A stretch of DNA of 64,000 nucleotides from Phycisphaerae bacterium (GTDB lineage Bacteria; Planctomycetota; Phycisphaerae; Sedimentisphaerales; Anaerobacaceae). The position numbers and the translations under genes were made by a program. The notes below the pieces were generated by a model. The model did not search any database. It was not told the DNA's origin and saw only the letters and a list, made by a program, of their open reading frames with translations. Location: positions 18,353-82,352 of the forward strand of contig JAUWAY010000007.1 of assembly GCA_030601845.1 (NCBI GenBank). The letters run 5' to 3'. Position 1 is the stretch's first letter. The number at the start of each line of letters is the position of its first letter. Below are positions 33,565-41,688 of this stretch, in pieces.

Positions 33565-33954
33565 ATGGCTGAAGAAGAAAAAAAAGAAGAGAAAAAGATT
33601 ATAGTTGACGAGGATTGGAAGCAGCAGGCTCAAAGGGAAAAAGAGGTATTAGCCGCACAGGAAGAGGCGAAGAAGGAAAAAGGTCCGAAGGAAAGTGAGC
33701 CCCACGGTCCTTTGCCAAAGGGCAATTTTGCCGCACTTGTCAGCATGCTTGTTACGCAGGCGTTATTTGCTTTGGGTGCACTGGAAGTAGAGGGACAGAA
33801 AAGAGAGCCGGATTTGGAGATGGCAAGATACAATATCGATATGCTGCAGACCCTCGAGGAGAAAACCAAAGGCAACCTGAGCGAAGAGGAAGGAAAAGTT
33901 CTTGAGAATACACTCAACCAGGTTCGTATGGCCTACGTTAAGCTCGCAGAGTAA
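33565..33954 (+). CDS. DUF1844 family protein
   Basis: 129 residues: a charged Lys/Glu-rich N-terminal third, then the DUF1844 core GNFAALVSMLVTQALFALGA and PDLEMARYNIDMLQTLEEKT, then LENTLNQVRMAYVKL. Function unknown; such proteins are widespread in Planctomycetota and other phyla. The gap before it (33486-33564) carries the word array ggtaattggtaactggtga. It ends 5 bp before trpC and is probably co-transcribed with it. Confidence 0.85.
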   Translation: MAEEEKKEEKKIIVDEDWKQQAQREKEVLAAQEEAKKEKGPKESEPHGPLPKGNFAALVSMLVTQALFALGALEVEGQKREPDLEMARYNIDMLQTLEEKTKGNLSEEEGKVLENTLNQVRMAYVKLAE

Positions 33955-33959
33955 GTACA

Positions 33960-34763
33960 TTGGCGAATATATTAGATAAAATCATTGCTGACAAGAGGGC
34001 TGAAGTAGAGCACAGGCAATCGCAGAGAAGTCTCGAAAAGCTCAAAGAACAAGTTCGCCTGATGCCGAAATGCCGCAACTTTTATAAAGCGGTTACGAAG
34101 CGCAACAGCCGAGGTCTAAATGTCATCGCGGAGGTCAAGAAGGCCTCGCCGTCGGCCGGGCTCATTCGTGAAGATTTTGACGCCGTAGCAATTGCCCAGA
34201 CCTATGCGAAATGCGGCGCCGATGCGATAAGCGTTCTCACCGACGAAAAGTACTTTCAAGGCAAACTCGAATACATAGGGCAAATCAAGCAAGCGGTCGA
34301 ATTGCCGATTTTGCGAAAGGATTTTATTATCGACCTCTGGCAGGTGTACGAATCCCGCGCCGCCGGTGCCGATGCGATACTCTTAATTGCAGAAGCCGTG
34401 AAACCCGGCGAGCTGATGGATTTAATGATTGCCGCTGCCGAGCTGACGTTGACGGCCCTGCTGGAAGTGCACGAGGCCGACACACTCTTAGCCGTCCGAA
34501 GCATGATAGGTTTCCCTAAAAAGGGCTACAGCGTTCTTGGAATCAACAATCGGAATCTCGCCACGATGGAGGTGGACTTAAACACGACCAGCCGATTAGC
34601 GGAACTTATCGAAAATAAAAACGAGCTGGTTGCCGAAAGCGGAATAAAGAGGCGGGCCGACGTCGAAAAGCTAAGGTCTGCCGGCGTAAGGGCAGTCTTA
34701 GTCGGCCAGGTACTCTGCGAAAGCGACGACATAGAAGAGAAATTTACCGAGCTGTTCGGCTGA
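33960..34763 (+). CDS. trpC: Indole-3-glycerol-phosphate synthase
   Basis: Tryptophan biosynthesis: converts CdRP to indole-3-glycerol phosphate; cytoplasmic TIM barrel. 267 residues, TTG start at 33960. Motifs: LDKIIADKRAEVEHR, VIAEVKKASPSAGLI (catalytic Lys), ADAISVLTDEKYFQG, LPILRKDFIIDLWQVYESRA, GADAILLIAEAV, LEVHEADTLLAV, LGINNRNLATMEVDL and LVAESGIKRRADVEKLRSAG. No other trp genes are nearby, so the pathway is scattered in this genome. Confidence 0.96.
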   Translation: MANILDKIIADKRAEVEHRQSQRSLEKLKEQVRLMPKCRNFYKAVTKRNSRGLNVIAEVKKASPSAGLIREDFDAVAIAQTYAKCGADAISVLTDEKYFQGKLEYIGQIKQAVELPILRKDFIIDLWQVYESRAAGADAILLIAEAVKPGELMDLMIAAAELTLTALLEVHEADTLLAVRSMIGFPKKGYSVLGINNRNLATMEVDLNTTSRLAELIENKNELVAESGIKRRADVEKLRSAGVRAVLVGQVLCESDDIEEKFTELFG

Positions 34764-34825
34764 TAACCGAGCCTGGGGTGGTAATTACCGTAAAAGACAT
34801 CGTCCGTGACAAAGTCGCGTTTTGA

Positions 34826-36520
34826 CTACCTGTTCTGTTGTGCTTTCTGGATTTTTGCCCAGGGGTCGCGCAGGGTTACGGTGCGGTTGAAGATGAGTTT
34901 TCCGGCGGAACTGTCAGGGTCGGTGCAGAAATAGCCGAGACGTTCGAACTGGTATCGACTGCCCGGCGTAGCGCCGGCCAGAGATGGTTCAACACGACAC
35001 GAGACAAGCGTTTCCAACGAGTTCGGATTCAAGTTGGATTTGAAGTCGTTGCCTTGCTCTACATCGTCCGGGTTTTCCTTAGTGAACAAATGGTCGTAGA
35101 GTCGCACCTCTGCTTCGATTGCGTGGTGGGCTGAGACCCAGTGCAGCGTTGCCTTTACCTTGCGTCCGTCCGGGGCGTCGCCGCCCCGCGTGGCCGGGTC
35201 GTACGTGCAGTGCAGCTCGATGACCTGGCCGTCGGCATTCTTAATTACGTTATTGCAGGTGATAAAATATGCGTATCGCAGCCGAACCTCTCGGCCGGGG
35301 GCCAGGCGGTAGAACTTCTTCGGCGGCTCTTCCATAAAATCATCGCGCTCAATATAAAGCTCTTGTGAAAAAGGAACCTTCCGCGTACCCGCGCTGGGGT
35401 CCTCCGGATTGTTCACCGCCTCCAATTCTTCGACCTTCTCTTTGCGGTAATTGTCGATGATAACTTTGAGGGGCCGAAGCACGGCCATCACGCGTGGAGA
35501 GCGTTTGTTTAAGTCCTGCCGGACGCAGTGTTCGAGCAGCGCTATATCGACAGTACTGTTGAACTTGTTGACCCCGATGCGCCTGCAGAATTCCCGGATG
35601 GACTCGGGCGAGTAGCCGCGTCTTCGCATGCCAGAGATGGTCGGCATCCGCGGGTCGTCCCATCCGTTGACTTTGGCCTCTTGCACTAATTGCTGGAGCT
35701 TTCGTTTGCTCATCACGGTGTAGCTTAGATTGAGCCGGGCAAACTCAATTTGCTGGGGATGATGAACACCAAGCTGGTCGAGAAACCAGTCGTACAACGG
35801 GCGATGATTCTCAAATTCCAGCGTGCAAATTGAATGTGTGATTTTTTCGATGGAATCTTCAAGGCCGTGGGCCCAGTCGTACGTCGGATAGATACACCAT
35901 TTGTCGTCCGTGCGGTGATGCGTTGCGTGCAGGATTCGGTACATAACCGGGTCTCGCATATTCAGGTTTGGAGATGCCATATCGATTTTGGCTCGCAGTG
36001 TTCGGGAGCCATCCGGGAATTCGCCTGCCCGCATTCGCTCGAACAAATCGAGGTTCTCTTCGACGCTGCGGTTGCGATAGGGGCTATTCTTGCCCGGCGT
36101 GGTCAGGGTGCCGCGATATTCTCTGATTTGCTCGGCGTTTAGGTCGCAAACGTATGCGTTACCTTTTTTGATAAGCTGCACGGCGTACTGATACATTTGC
36201 TCGAAGTAGTCCGAGGCGTAGTATAATCTATCCTGCCAATCGAAGCCGAGCCAGCGAACGTCTTCAATGATGGCGTCGATGTATTCGGCCTCCTCTTTTA
36301 TGGGATTAGTATCGTCGAATCGCAGATTGCACAGGCCGTTGTTTTCCGCGGCGATACCGAAATTCAGGCAGATGGCCTTGGCGTGTCCGATGTGCAAGAA
36401 GCCATTCGGCTCAGGAGGAAATCGAGTATGAACCCGGCCGCCCCATTTATTAGTCTTTAGGTCTTCGGCAACAATCTGCCGAATAAAATCGAGCTTGGCC
36501 GTAGAATCGCTCGTGTCCAT
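34826..36520 (-). CDS. glnS: Glutamine-tRNA ligase
   Basis: Class I aminoacyl-tRNA synthetase, 564 residues. HIGH-type motif in [20 protein letters not shown], Gln-recognition loop [40 protein letters not shown], and the KMSKS-type [12 protein letters not shown]. The C-terminal beta-barrel anticodon domains start near [17 protein letters not shown]. Its presence with a separate gltX suggests that Gln-tRNA is made directly. RBS AGGA is 6 bp before ATG 36520. It faces gltX across the HepT/MntA pair. Confidence 0.97.
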   Translation of the reverse strand: MDTSDSTAKLDFIRQIVAEDLKTNKWGGRVHTRFPPEPNGFLHIGHAKAICLNFGIAAENNGLCNLRFDDTNPIKEEAEYIDAIIEDVRWLGFDWQDRLYYASDYFEQMYQYAVQLIKKGNAYVCDLNAEQIREYRGTLTTPGKNSPYRNRSVEENLDLFERMRAGEFPDGSRTLRAKIDMASPNLNMRDPVMYRILHATHHRTDDKWCIYPTYDWAHGLEDSIEKITHSICTLEFENHRPLYDWFLDQLGVHHPQQIEFARLNLSYTVMSKRKLQQLVQEAKVNGWDDPRMPTISGMRRRGYSPESIREFCRRIGVNKFNSTVDIALLEHCVRQDLNKRSPRVMAVLRPLKVIIDNYRKEKVEELEAVNNPEDPSAGTRKVPFSQELYIERDDFMEEPPKKFYRLAPGREVRLRYAYFITCNNVIKNADGQVIELHCTYDPATRGGDAPDGRKVKATLHWVSAHHAIEAEVRLYDHLFTKENPDDVEQGNDFKSNLNPNSLETLVSCRVEPSLAGATPGSRYQFERLGYFCTDPDSSAGKLIFNRTVTLRDPWAKIQKAQQNR

Positions 36521-36538
36521 TTTCCTGTCTTTTAGCTG

Positions 36539-36883
36539 TCAAAGCTGGTCTTTATTTAAAAACTCACTTGTAATTCTGGCCAGTTGTGGTACTTTATTCT
36601 TTACGACGTCCCAGAGAATGTCATTGTCGATACCAAAATATGCATGGGCCAGCATATCCCTCAGTCCGGCGGTTTTTCGCCATTCTATATCTGGCAATTT
36701 TTTTCTGAGTTCATCGGAAATATGTTTGGCAGCCTCGCCTATAATCTCCAGATTGCGAACTACGGCATCGTAGGTTTTTTCGTCCTGCACCAGGTCTGAC
36801 TGAGTTAAGCCCTCTGTGAACCGCAAAATCTTCTCACAGCTTTCGGCAATATCCTGCAAATACATTATCGCATCACGTGACAT
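36539..36883 (-). CDS. hepT: HepT-like HEPN toxin (DUF86)
   Basis: 114 residues, HEPN fold. Contains the R-X4-6-H-X-Y active motif as RDMLAHAYFGID, and the preceding EIIGEAAKHISDELRKKLPD and IEWRKTAGL typical of HepT. In type VII TA systems HepT is an RNase or growth inhibitor that is shut down by AMPylation of the Tyr in this motif by MntA. The gene overlaps mntA by 11 bp. Confidence 0.9.
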   Translation of the reverse strand: MSRDAIMYLQDIAESCEKILRFTEGLTQSDLVQDEKTYDAVVRNLEIIGEAAKHISDELRKKLPDIEWRKTAGLRDMLAHAYFGIDNDILWDVVKNKVPQLARITSEFLNKDQL

Positions 36884-37166
36884 TGATAATCTCCTTCTCG
36901 ATTGCTCGGCGCAGCTGTGGGCGAAGGGCCTTATCGGTCACAAGGTCGACTGACATGCCAAGCAGATCCTCTAAGTAGAATTTCAAATCCATAAATAAAT
37001 CGAAAGTGGCCCTTTGGTTAAATACCACCAGCACATCCACGTCGCTTTTGTCGGTTGCCTCGCCGCGAGCTGCCGACCCAAAGATAGAAAGCGCCTTGAC
37101 CGAAAAACGCTGTCGGATTTCTTCGGAATTCTCTGCGAGTCGCTTCAGAACCGCCTGCTTATTCAT
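36873..37166 (-). CDS. mntA: MntA-like nucleotidyltransferase antitoxin
   Basis: 97 residues from ATG 37166, chosen for AGGAG 7 bp upstream. Has the GSX10DXD motif as SIFGSAARGEATDKSDVDVL and VVF, typical of minimal nucleotidyltransferases that AMPylate HepT. Encoded upstream of and overlapping hepT. The third catalytic acidic residue is likely in MSVDLVTDKAL. Confidence 0.9.
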   Translation of the reverse strand: MNKQAVLKRLAENSEEIRQRFSVKALSIFGSAARGEATDKSDVDVLVVFNQRATFDLFMDLKFYLEDLLGMSVDLVTDKALRPQLRRAIEKEIINVT

Positions 37167-37315
37167 GGCGAATCTCCTATTATCAACACATTGTCGAAAG
37201 GATATTTTAGCACATTGTAGTGATACAGGCCAAATATTTTTGAGCGTTGACATTAAGCGGGCTTAGAGGTATCCTAATTTTGGTTTATTATACGATTTAC
37301 CTGGAGTTTTAACTA

Positions 37316-38962
37316 ATGGTTGTAGCACGTTTTGCACCATCACCAACAGGTTATTTGCACGTCGGTGGGGCCAGGACGGCTCTTTTTAACTGGCTGCTGG
37401 CCCGGCAAACCGGCGGTACGTTCATATTGCGCATAGAAGATACGGACCAGAAACGAAATACCCCAACTGCTATTGGGCAGGTAATGGACGACCTTCGTTG
37501 GCTTGGAATCCAGTGGGACGAAGGCCCCGACGTCGGCGGTCCGAACGGCCCGTATTTACAGTCCCAGCGAAGGGACATCTACGATAAATACATAAAGAAA
37601 CTTATCGACGAGAAGAAGGCATATTATTGCTTTGATACGCCCGAAGAACTCGATGCACTCCGCAAAGAAGCCCAAGACCAAAGGAGGAACTTCATTTATC
37701 CACGACCCAAGGATTTTCCCGATGCCAAAGATGCTGAACAAGCCCGCACCGAAGGCCGAGCTGTAACGGTGCGGTTTGCAGTTCCGCAGGATAAGCCCAT
37801 TGTCGTTCAGGACATTGTGCGTGGCGAGGTCACGTTTGCCACCAGTGAGATAAGCGATTTTATCATACAAAAGAGCGATGGCTTCCCAACGTACAACTTT
37901 GCCTGCGTGGTTGACGACTATTTAATGAAAGTTACCCATATCATTCGCGGTCAGGAACACCTCAACAATACGCCCGGCCAGCAGGCCTTGTGGGAGGCTC
38001 TGGGATTTGGCGAGCTCCCGAAATACGCGCACATGTCTGTTACCGTCAGCGAAACCGGAGGGAAACTATCCAAGCGCGAGCGTCCAAAATCCCTCTGCGA
38101 GGCAATCAAGGCCAGGCCAGATATCGACCTCGAAAAACTTGCCGAGGTCGGTAACATCACCCTTGAAGAAGTGAACAGCTTTCTTGATGGCCAGACTACG
38201 CCTGATATGCCCAGTATTGATGCGATGGCTGAATACCTTGGGATAGTCCTGCCGGAAGTCAATGTTGTTGATTTCTTTAAGAGCGGCTACCTGCCCGAAA
38301 CTATGGTAAATTTTCTTGCGCTGCTGGGCGCTAGTCCCGGCGGCGACCGTGAAATTATGTCGGTGGATGAATTGACTAAATCGTTTGACCTTTCGCGTTT
38401 GACAAAGGCCAATAGTTTGTTTGACCGCGGCAAGCTCCTTGCCTTCAATACCGAGCACATCCGTACGGTGAGTGAAGAAAAGCTCCTTCGGCATTTTAAG
38501 GATTACTTAAAAGCTATAGAATCACCGGTGGCTTCCGCGGACGATGAGGCGCTTTCTAAATTGCTGGAGATCAATACCGGTGCGCGAACCTTGGCTCAGA
38601 TAGAACAAAAGAGCAAATTTCTCTTTATCGCCAGCGAGGAAATCGAGTACGATGAAAAGGCAGTCAAAAAGGTTCTGTTAAAAAATGACGGCCTGGCTGT
38701 CCTGGCAACCGTCCATGATAAATTAGCTGCGATGGAGCAATTTACTGTTGAGAATATTGAGAATATGCTGCGTTCGTTAGCTGAGGAAAGAGAGGTTGGC
38801 TTAGGCAAGGTTGCTCAGCCGTTGCGTGTGGCCATTTGCGGAACTACAATCAGCGCGCCGATTTTCGATTCGGTTGAGATGTTAGGCAAAGAAAATACCT
38901 TAGCGAGGATAGATATAACGCTGAAAAAGTTCGGAACGGAGACCCAAGGAGAAAGAAGTTAA
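37316..38962 (+). CDS. gltX: Glutamate-tRNA ligase
   Basis: Class I synthetase, 548 residues. HIGH motif in RFAPSPTGYLHVGGARTALF, then ILRIEDTDQKRN, GFPTYNFACVVDDYLMKVTH, IIRGQEHLNNTPGQ and KMSKS-type GKLSKRERPKSL. C-terminal helical anticodon-binding domain ends with VGLGKVAQPLRVAICGTTIS. GGAG is 9 bp before ATG. First gene of a compact set with the PfkB kinase (2-bp gap) and thpR. Confidence 0.97.
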   Translation: MVVARFAPSPTGYLHVGGARTALFNWLLARQTGGTFILRIEDTDQKRNTPTAIGQVMDDLRWLGIQWDEGPDVGGPNGPYLQSQRRDIYDKYIKKLIDEKKAYYCFDTPEELDALRKEAQDQRRNFIYPRPKDFPDAKDAEQARTEGRAVTVRFAVPQDKPIVVQDIVRGEVTFATSEISDFIIQKSDGFPTYNFACVVDDYLMKVTHIIRGQEHLNNTPGQQALWEALGFGELPKYAHMSVTVSETGGKLSKRERPKSLCEAIKARPDIDLEKLAEVGNITLEEVNSFLDGQTTPDMPSIDAMAEYLGIVLPEVNVVDFFKSGYLPETMVNFLALLGASPGGDREIMSVDELTKSFDLSRLTKANSLFDRGKLLAFNTEHIRTVSEEKLLRHFKDYLKAIESPVASADDEALSKLLEINTGARTLAQIEQKSKFLFIASEEIEYDEKAVKKVLLKNDGLAVLATVHDKLAAMEQFTVENIENMLRSLAEEREVGLGKVAQPLRVAICGTTISAPIFDSVEMLGKENTLARIDITLKKFGTETQGERS

Positions 38963-38964
38963 AA

Positions 38965-39870
38965 ATGTCGTTATTAGTAACCGGCTCGATAGGTATTGAT
39001 ACGGTCAGGACGCCTTACGGTGTAAGTGAGAACTGTCTTGGCGGTTCGGCTGTATATTTCAGTATGGCAGCCAGTTTCTTTTGCGCCGTTCGGCTCATAG
39101 GGGTTATCGGCTCAGATTGTCCATTTGATTTAGCACAGGTTTTCGCCGGCAGGGACGTCGATTTGACAGGTTTGGAAGTAAGGGCGCAGAGCAAAACCTT
39201 TCGCTGGGCCGGCTCGTATCACGATAATATGAACAGCAGAACAACGGACAACCTGGAATTGAATGTCCTTGCCGAAGCACCGCCGAGCGTGCCGGCTGAA
39301 TATAAGGACAGCGAATTTGTTTTTCTTGCTAACACGACACCGGCACTTCAGCTTCAATTGCTTGAGCAGATTCAAGCACCTATTTTTGTGGCGGCGGATA
39401 CGATGGACTGCTGGATTGCCGAGAAGCTCGATGATTTAAAGATTCTGCTCAAAAAAATTAACTGCTTGATGGTCAATGACGCAGAGGCAAGGATGCTGAC
39501 AGACGAGCATAATCTGATAAAGGCAGTGGAGGCGATTTTAGGTATGGGGCCCGGCGTTGTAATTATCAAGAAAGGCGAATCGGGTTCGTTAATGTGCAGT
39601 GCTGACGGAGACAAATTTATCCTCCCGGCCTATCCAGCCGCTGAGGTCAAAGACCCGACGGGTGCCGGTGACAGCTTCGCGGGGGCATTGATGGGCTATC
39701 TGGCACAAAAAGGCAAGACTGATTTTGAATCGTTGAAAACAGCGATTGCTTACGGCACAGTGGCTGCCTCGTTTACAATTGCCGATTTTTCGCTTGCAGG
39801 GCTAACATCGATAAATAAAACCGATATAGACAACAGACTTGAGACCCTCAGAAAGCTAACACAATTTTAA
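38965..39870 (+). CDS. PfkB-family carbohydrate kinase
   Basis: 301 residues, ribokinase-like fold. Opens with LLVTGSIGIDTVRTPYG and GGSAVYFSMAASFF, has MVNDAEARMLTDE and VVIIKKGESGSL, and the ATP/anion-hole signature DPTGAGDSFAGALMGYLAQK with the catalytic Asp. The phosphate acceptor sugar or nucleoside is not predictable; adenosine/ribokinase relatives are closest by eye. It follows gltX with a 2-bp gap. Confidence 0.92.
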   Translation: MSLLVTGSIGIDTVRTPYGVSENCLGGSAVYFSMAASFFCAVRLIGVIGSDCPFDLAQVFAGRDVDLTGLEVRAQSKTFRWAGSYHDNMNSRTTDNLELNVLAEAPPSVPAEYKDSEFVFLANTTPALQLQLLEQIQAPIFVAADTMDCWIAEKLDDLKILLKKINCLMVNDAEARMLTDEHNLIKAVEAILGMGPGVVIIKKGESGSLMCSADGDKFILPAYPAAEVKDPTGAGDSFAGALMGYLAQKGKTDFESLKTAIAYGTVAASFTIADFSLAGLTSINKTDIDNRLETLRKLTQF

Positions 39871-39896
39871 GCTTGAAGCGAGGTACGGAATACGAG

Positions 39897-40463
39897 ATGC
39901 GAGTTTTTATAGCAATAGATATTGACGAGGGAATCAGAAAGGGCTTGGCCGATTTGCAAAGCGAGCTGCAGGGTAAAGTTGATGTTAAAAAAAGCGATGT
40001 CAAGTGGGTAAACCCAGAAAATGTGCATCTGACGCTGAAATTCTTAGGTGAGATTAAGGACGAGCAGGCCGTTGAGGTCTGTAACATAGTCAAAGAGGTT
40101 GCAAGCCGACACAAAGGCTTCGAGCTGGATATAGAATCCGTTGGCCATTTCGGCGGCAGAAGTGCCAGAGTCTTATGGGTTGGCATGGGCGCCGGAAGTG
40201 ATAATCTGTGTCGGCTGGCAAAGGGGGTTGACGAGCAGTTAGCTTCGGCCGGCTGGCCCAAGGAGACGAGAGAGTTTTCCGGCCATCTGACCCTTTGCAG
40301 AGTAAGAAACCCAAAGGCAGGTATCAAGCTGGCGCGAATAAGTGAAGATTACAGGGACTTTAAGCTTGGGGTTGTATCAGCTGATTCGGTATCAGTTTAC
40401 CAGAGCCGGTTAAGGCCGACCGGTCCGGTTTATACTGTGTTAGGCAATTATAAACTACAATAA
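39897..40463 (+). CDS. thpR: RNA 2',3'-cyclic phosphodiesterase
   Basis: 188 residues, 2H phosphoesterase superfamily. The two catalytic HxTx motifs are HLTLKFLG and HLTLCRVR; opening MRVFIAIDIDEGIRKGLADL. It hydrolyses 2',3'-cyclic phosphate ends of RNA. ATG 39897 is preferred over a TTG at 39873; the intervening bases are word repeats (GAGGTACGGAATACGAG) that run into the start codon. Third in the gltX-pfkB-thpR set. Confidence 0.93.
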   Translation: MRVFIAIDIDEGIRKGLADLQSELQGKVDVKKSDVKWVNPENVHLTLKFLGEIKDEQAVEVCNIVKEVASRHKGFELDIESVGHFGGRSARVLWVGMGAGSDNLCRLAKGVDEQLASAGWPKETREFSGHLTLCRVRNPKAGIKLARISEDYRDFKLGVVSADSVSVYQSRLRPTGPVYTVLGNYKLQ

Positions 40464-40485
40464 GAAGGTAAATGGAAAAAGATTA

Positions 40486-40600
40486 ACCGCAGAGGACGCC
40501 GAGAGCGCAGAGAAAGAAAAGAATAAAGAAGAAGATGGATTCCTGCTTCCGCAGGAATGACAATATCAAAAATCTCTGCGTGCTCTGCGAACCCGGCGGT
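40486..40600. repeat. Nested palindromic element upstream of recA
   Basis: Outer arms, imperfect, are 40486-40513 (ACCGCAGAGG...GCGCAGAGA) and 40573-40600 (TCTCTGCG...GGCGGT). Inside is a perfect hairpin, ATTCCTGC (40539-40546)/GCAGGAAT (40551-40558), with a TTCC loop. It ends 4 bp before the recA RBS. Confidence 0.75.
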
Positions 40601-40620
40601 AACAAAGGAGAAAAACGGAA

Positions 40621-41643
40621 ATGGCAAAGGCAAAAAAAGCCCAAACAGTCCTGAAAGCTACCAGCAGAGAAGATGCTTTGCAGCGAGTGATTGCGCAAAT
40701 CGAAAAGCAGTATGGCCAGGGCGCTATTATGCAAATGGATGAGCATAAATACGCTAAAATCGCCGGCATACCCACCGGCTCGTTATCACTGGATATAGCT
40801 CTTGGCGGTGTGGGTGTCCCGCGAGGCAGGGTTACCGAGATGTTCGGCCCGGAGGCATCCGGCAAGACCACCCTGGCACTGCATATAATTGCAAGCGCTC
40901 AGCGGGCGGGCGGCGTGGCGGCGTTTATCGATGCAGAACACGCCCTCGATACTACCTGGGCAAAAAAACTGGGCGTCGATGTCAGCAGCCTGCTGGTCAG
41001 CCAGCCCGACACCGGTGAACAGGCACTCGAAATCACCGAGATGCTAATCAGGTCAAATTCCATCGATGTTATAGTTATTGACTCAGTAGCGGCACTGACG
41101 CCAAAAGCGGAGATTGAAGGCCAAATGGGTGACACTCATATGGCGCTACAGGCAAGATTAATGAGCCAGGCGATGAGGAAGCTAACCGCCGTCATCAGCA
41201 AGAGTAAAACATCTCTTGTCTTTATAAATCAAATCCGTATGAAGATCGGCGTGATGTTCGGTAACCCGGAAACCACTCCCGGCGGAAGGGCACTGAAGTT
41301 TTACAGCTCCGTCCGCATCGACTTGAGACGGCTGGCAACCATAAGGGAAGGTGGTATCGCCATCGGCAGCAGAATCAGGGCCAGAGCGGTGAAGAATAAA
41401 ATTGCACCGCCTTTCCGTGAATCGGAATTCGACCTTATGTTCGACAGTGGTATCAGCTACGAAGGCGATTTGCTTGATTTGGCAGTGGCCGACAATCTGG
41501 TTGAAAAGAGCGGCGCCTGGCTAAACTACGGAAACATCAGGCTCGGTCAGGACAGAGAAAACGCCAAGAAATATCTGGCTGAAAACAAAGATTTGTGCGA
41601 GGAGCTAAAAAATAAAGTTCTTGTTGCCAAAGGCCTTGTGTGA
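40621..41643 (+). CDS. recA: Recombinase A
   Basis: DNA strand exchange and LexA-type co-protease. 340 residues, normal length. Walker A in [16 protein letters not shown], then [20 protein letters not shown], Walker [22 protein letters not shown]1/L2 loops including [20 protein letters not shown] and [29 protein letters not shown] is 10 bp before ATG. The leader carries a nested palindromic repeat; no LexA box is recognised. It is followed by alaS after a 45-bp gap. Confidence 0.98.
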   Translation: MAKAKKAQTVLKATSREDALQRVIAQIEKQYGQGAIMQMDEHKYAKIAGIPTGSLSLDIALGGVGVPRGRVTEMFGPEASGKTTLALHIIASAQRAGGVAAFIDAEHALDTTWAKKLGVDVSSLLVSQPDTGEQALEITEMLIRSNSIDVIVIDSVAALTPKAEIEGQMGDTHMALQARLMSQAMRKLTAVISKSKTSLVFINQIRMKIGVMFGNPETTPGGRALKFYSSVRIDLRRLATIREGGIAIGSRIRARAVKNKIAPPFRESEFDLMFDSGISYEGDLLDLAVADNLVEKSGAWLNYGNIRLGQDRENAKKYLAENKDLCEELKNKVLVAKGLV

Positions 41644-41688
41644 AGCGTGTCCCGTGCAAGATGCGAGATACGAAATATGAGATACCAA

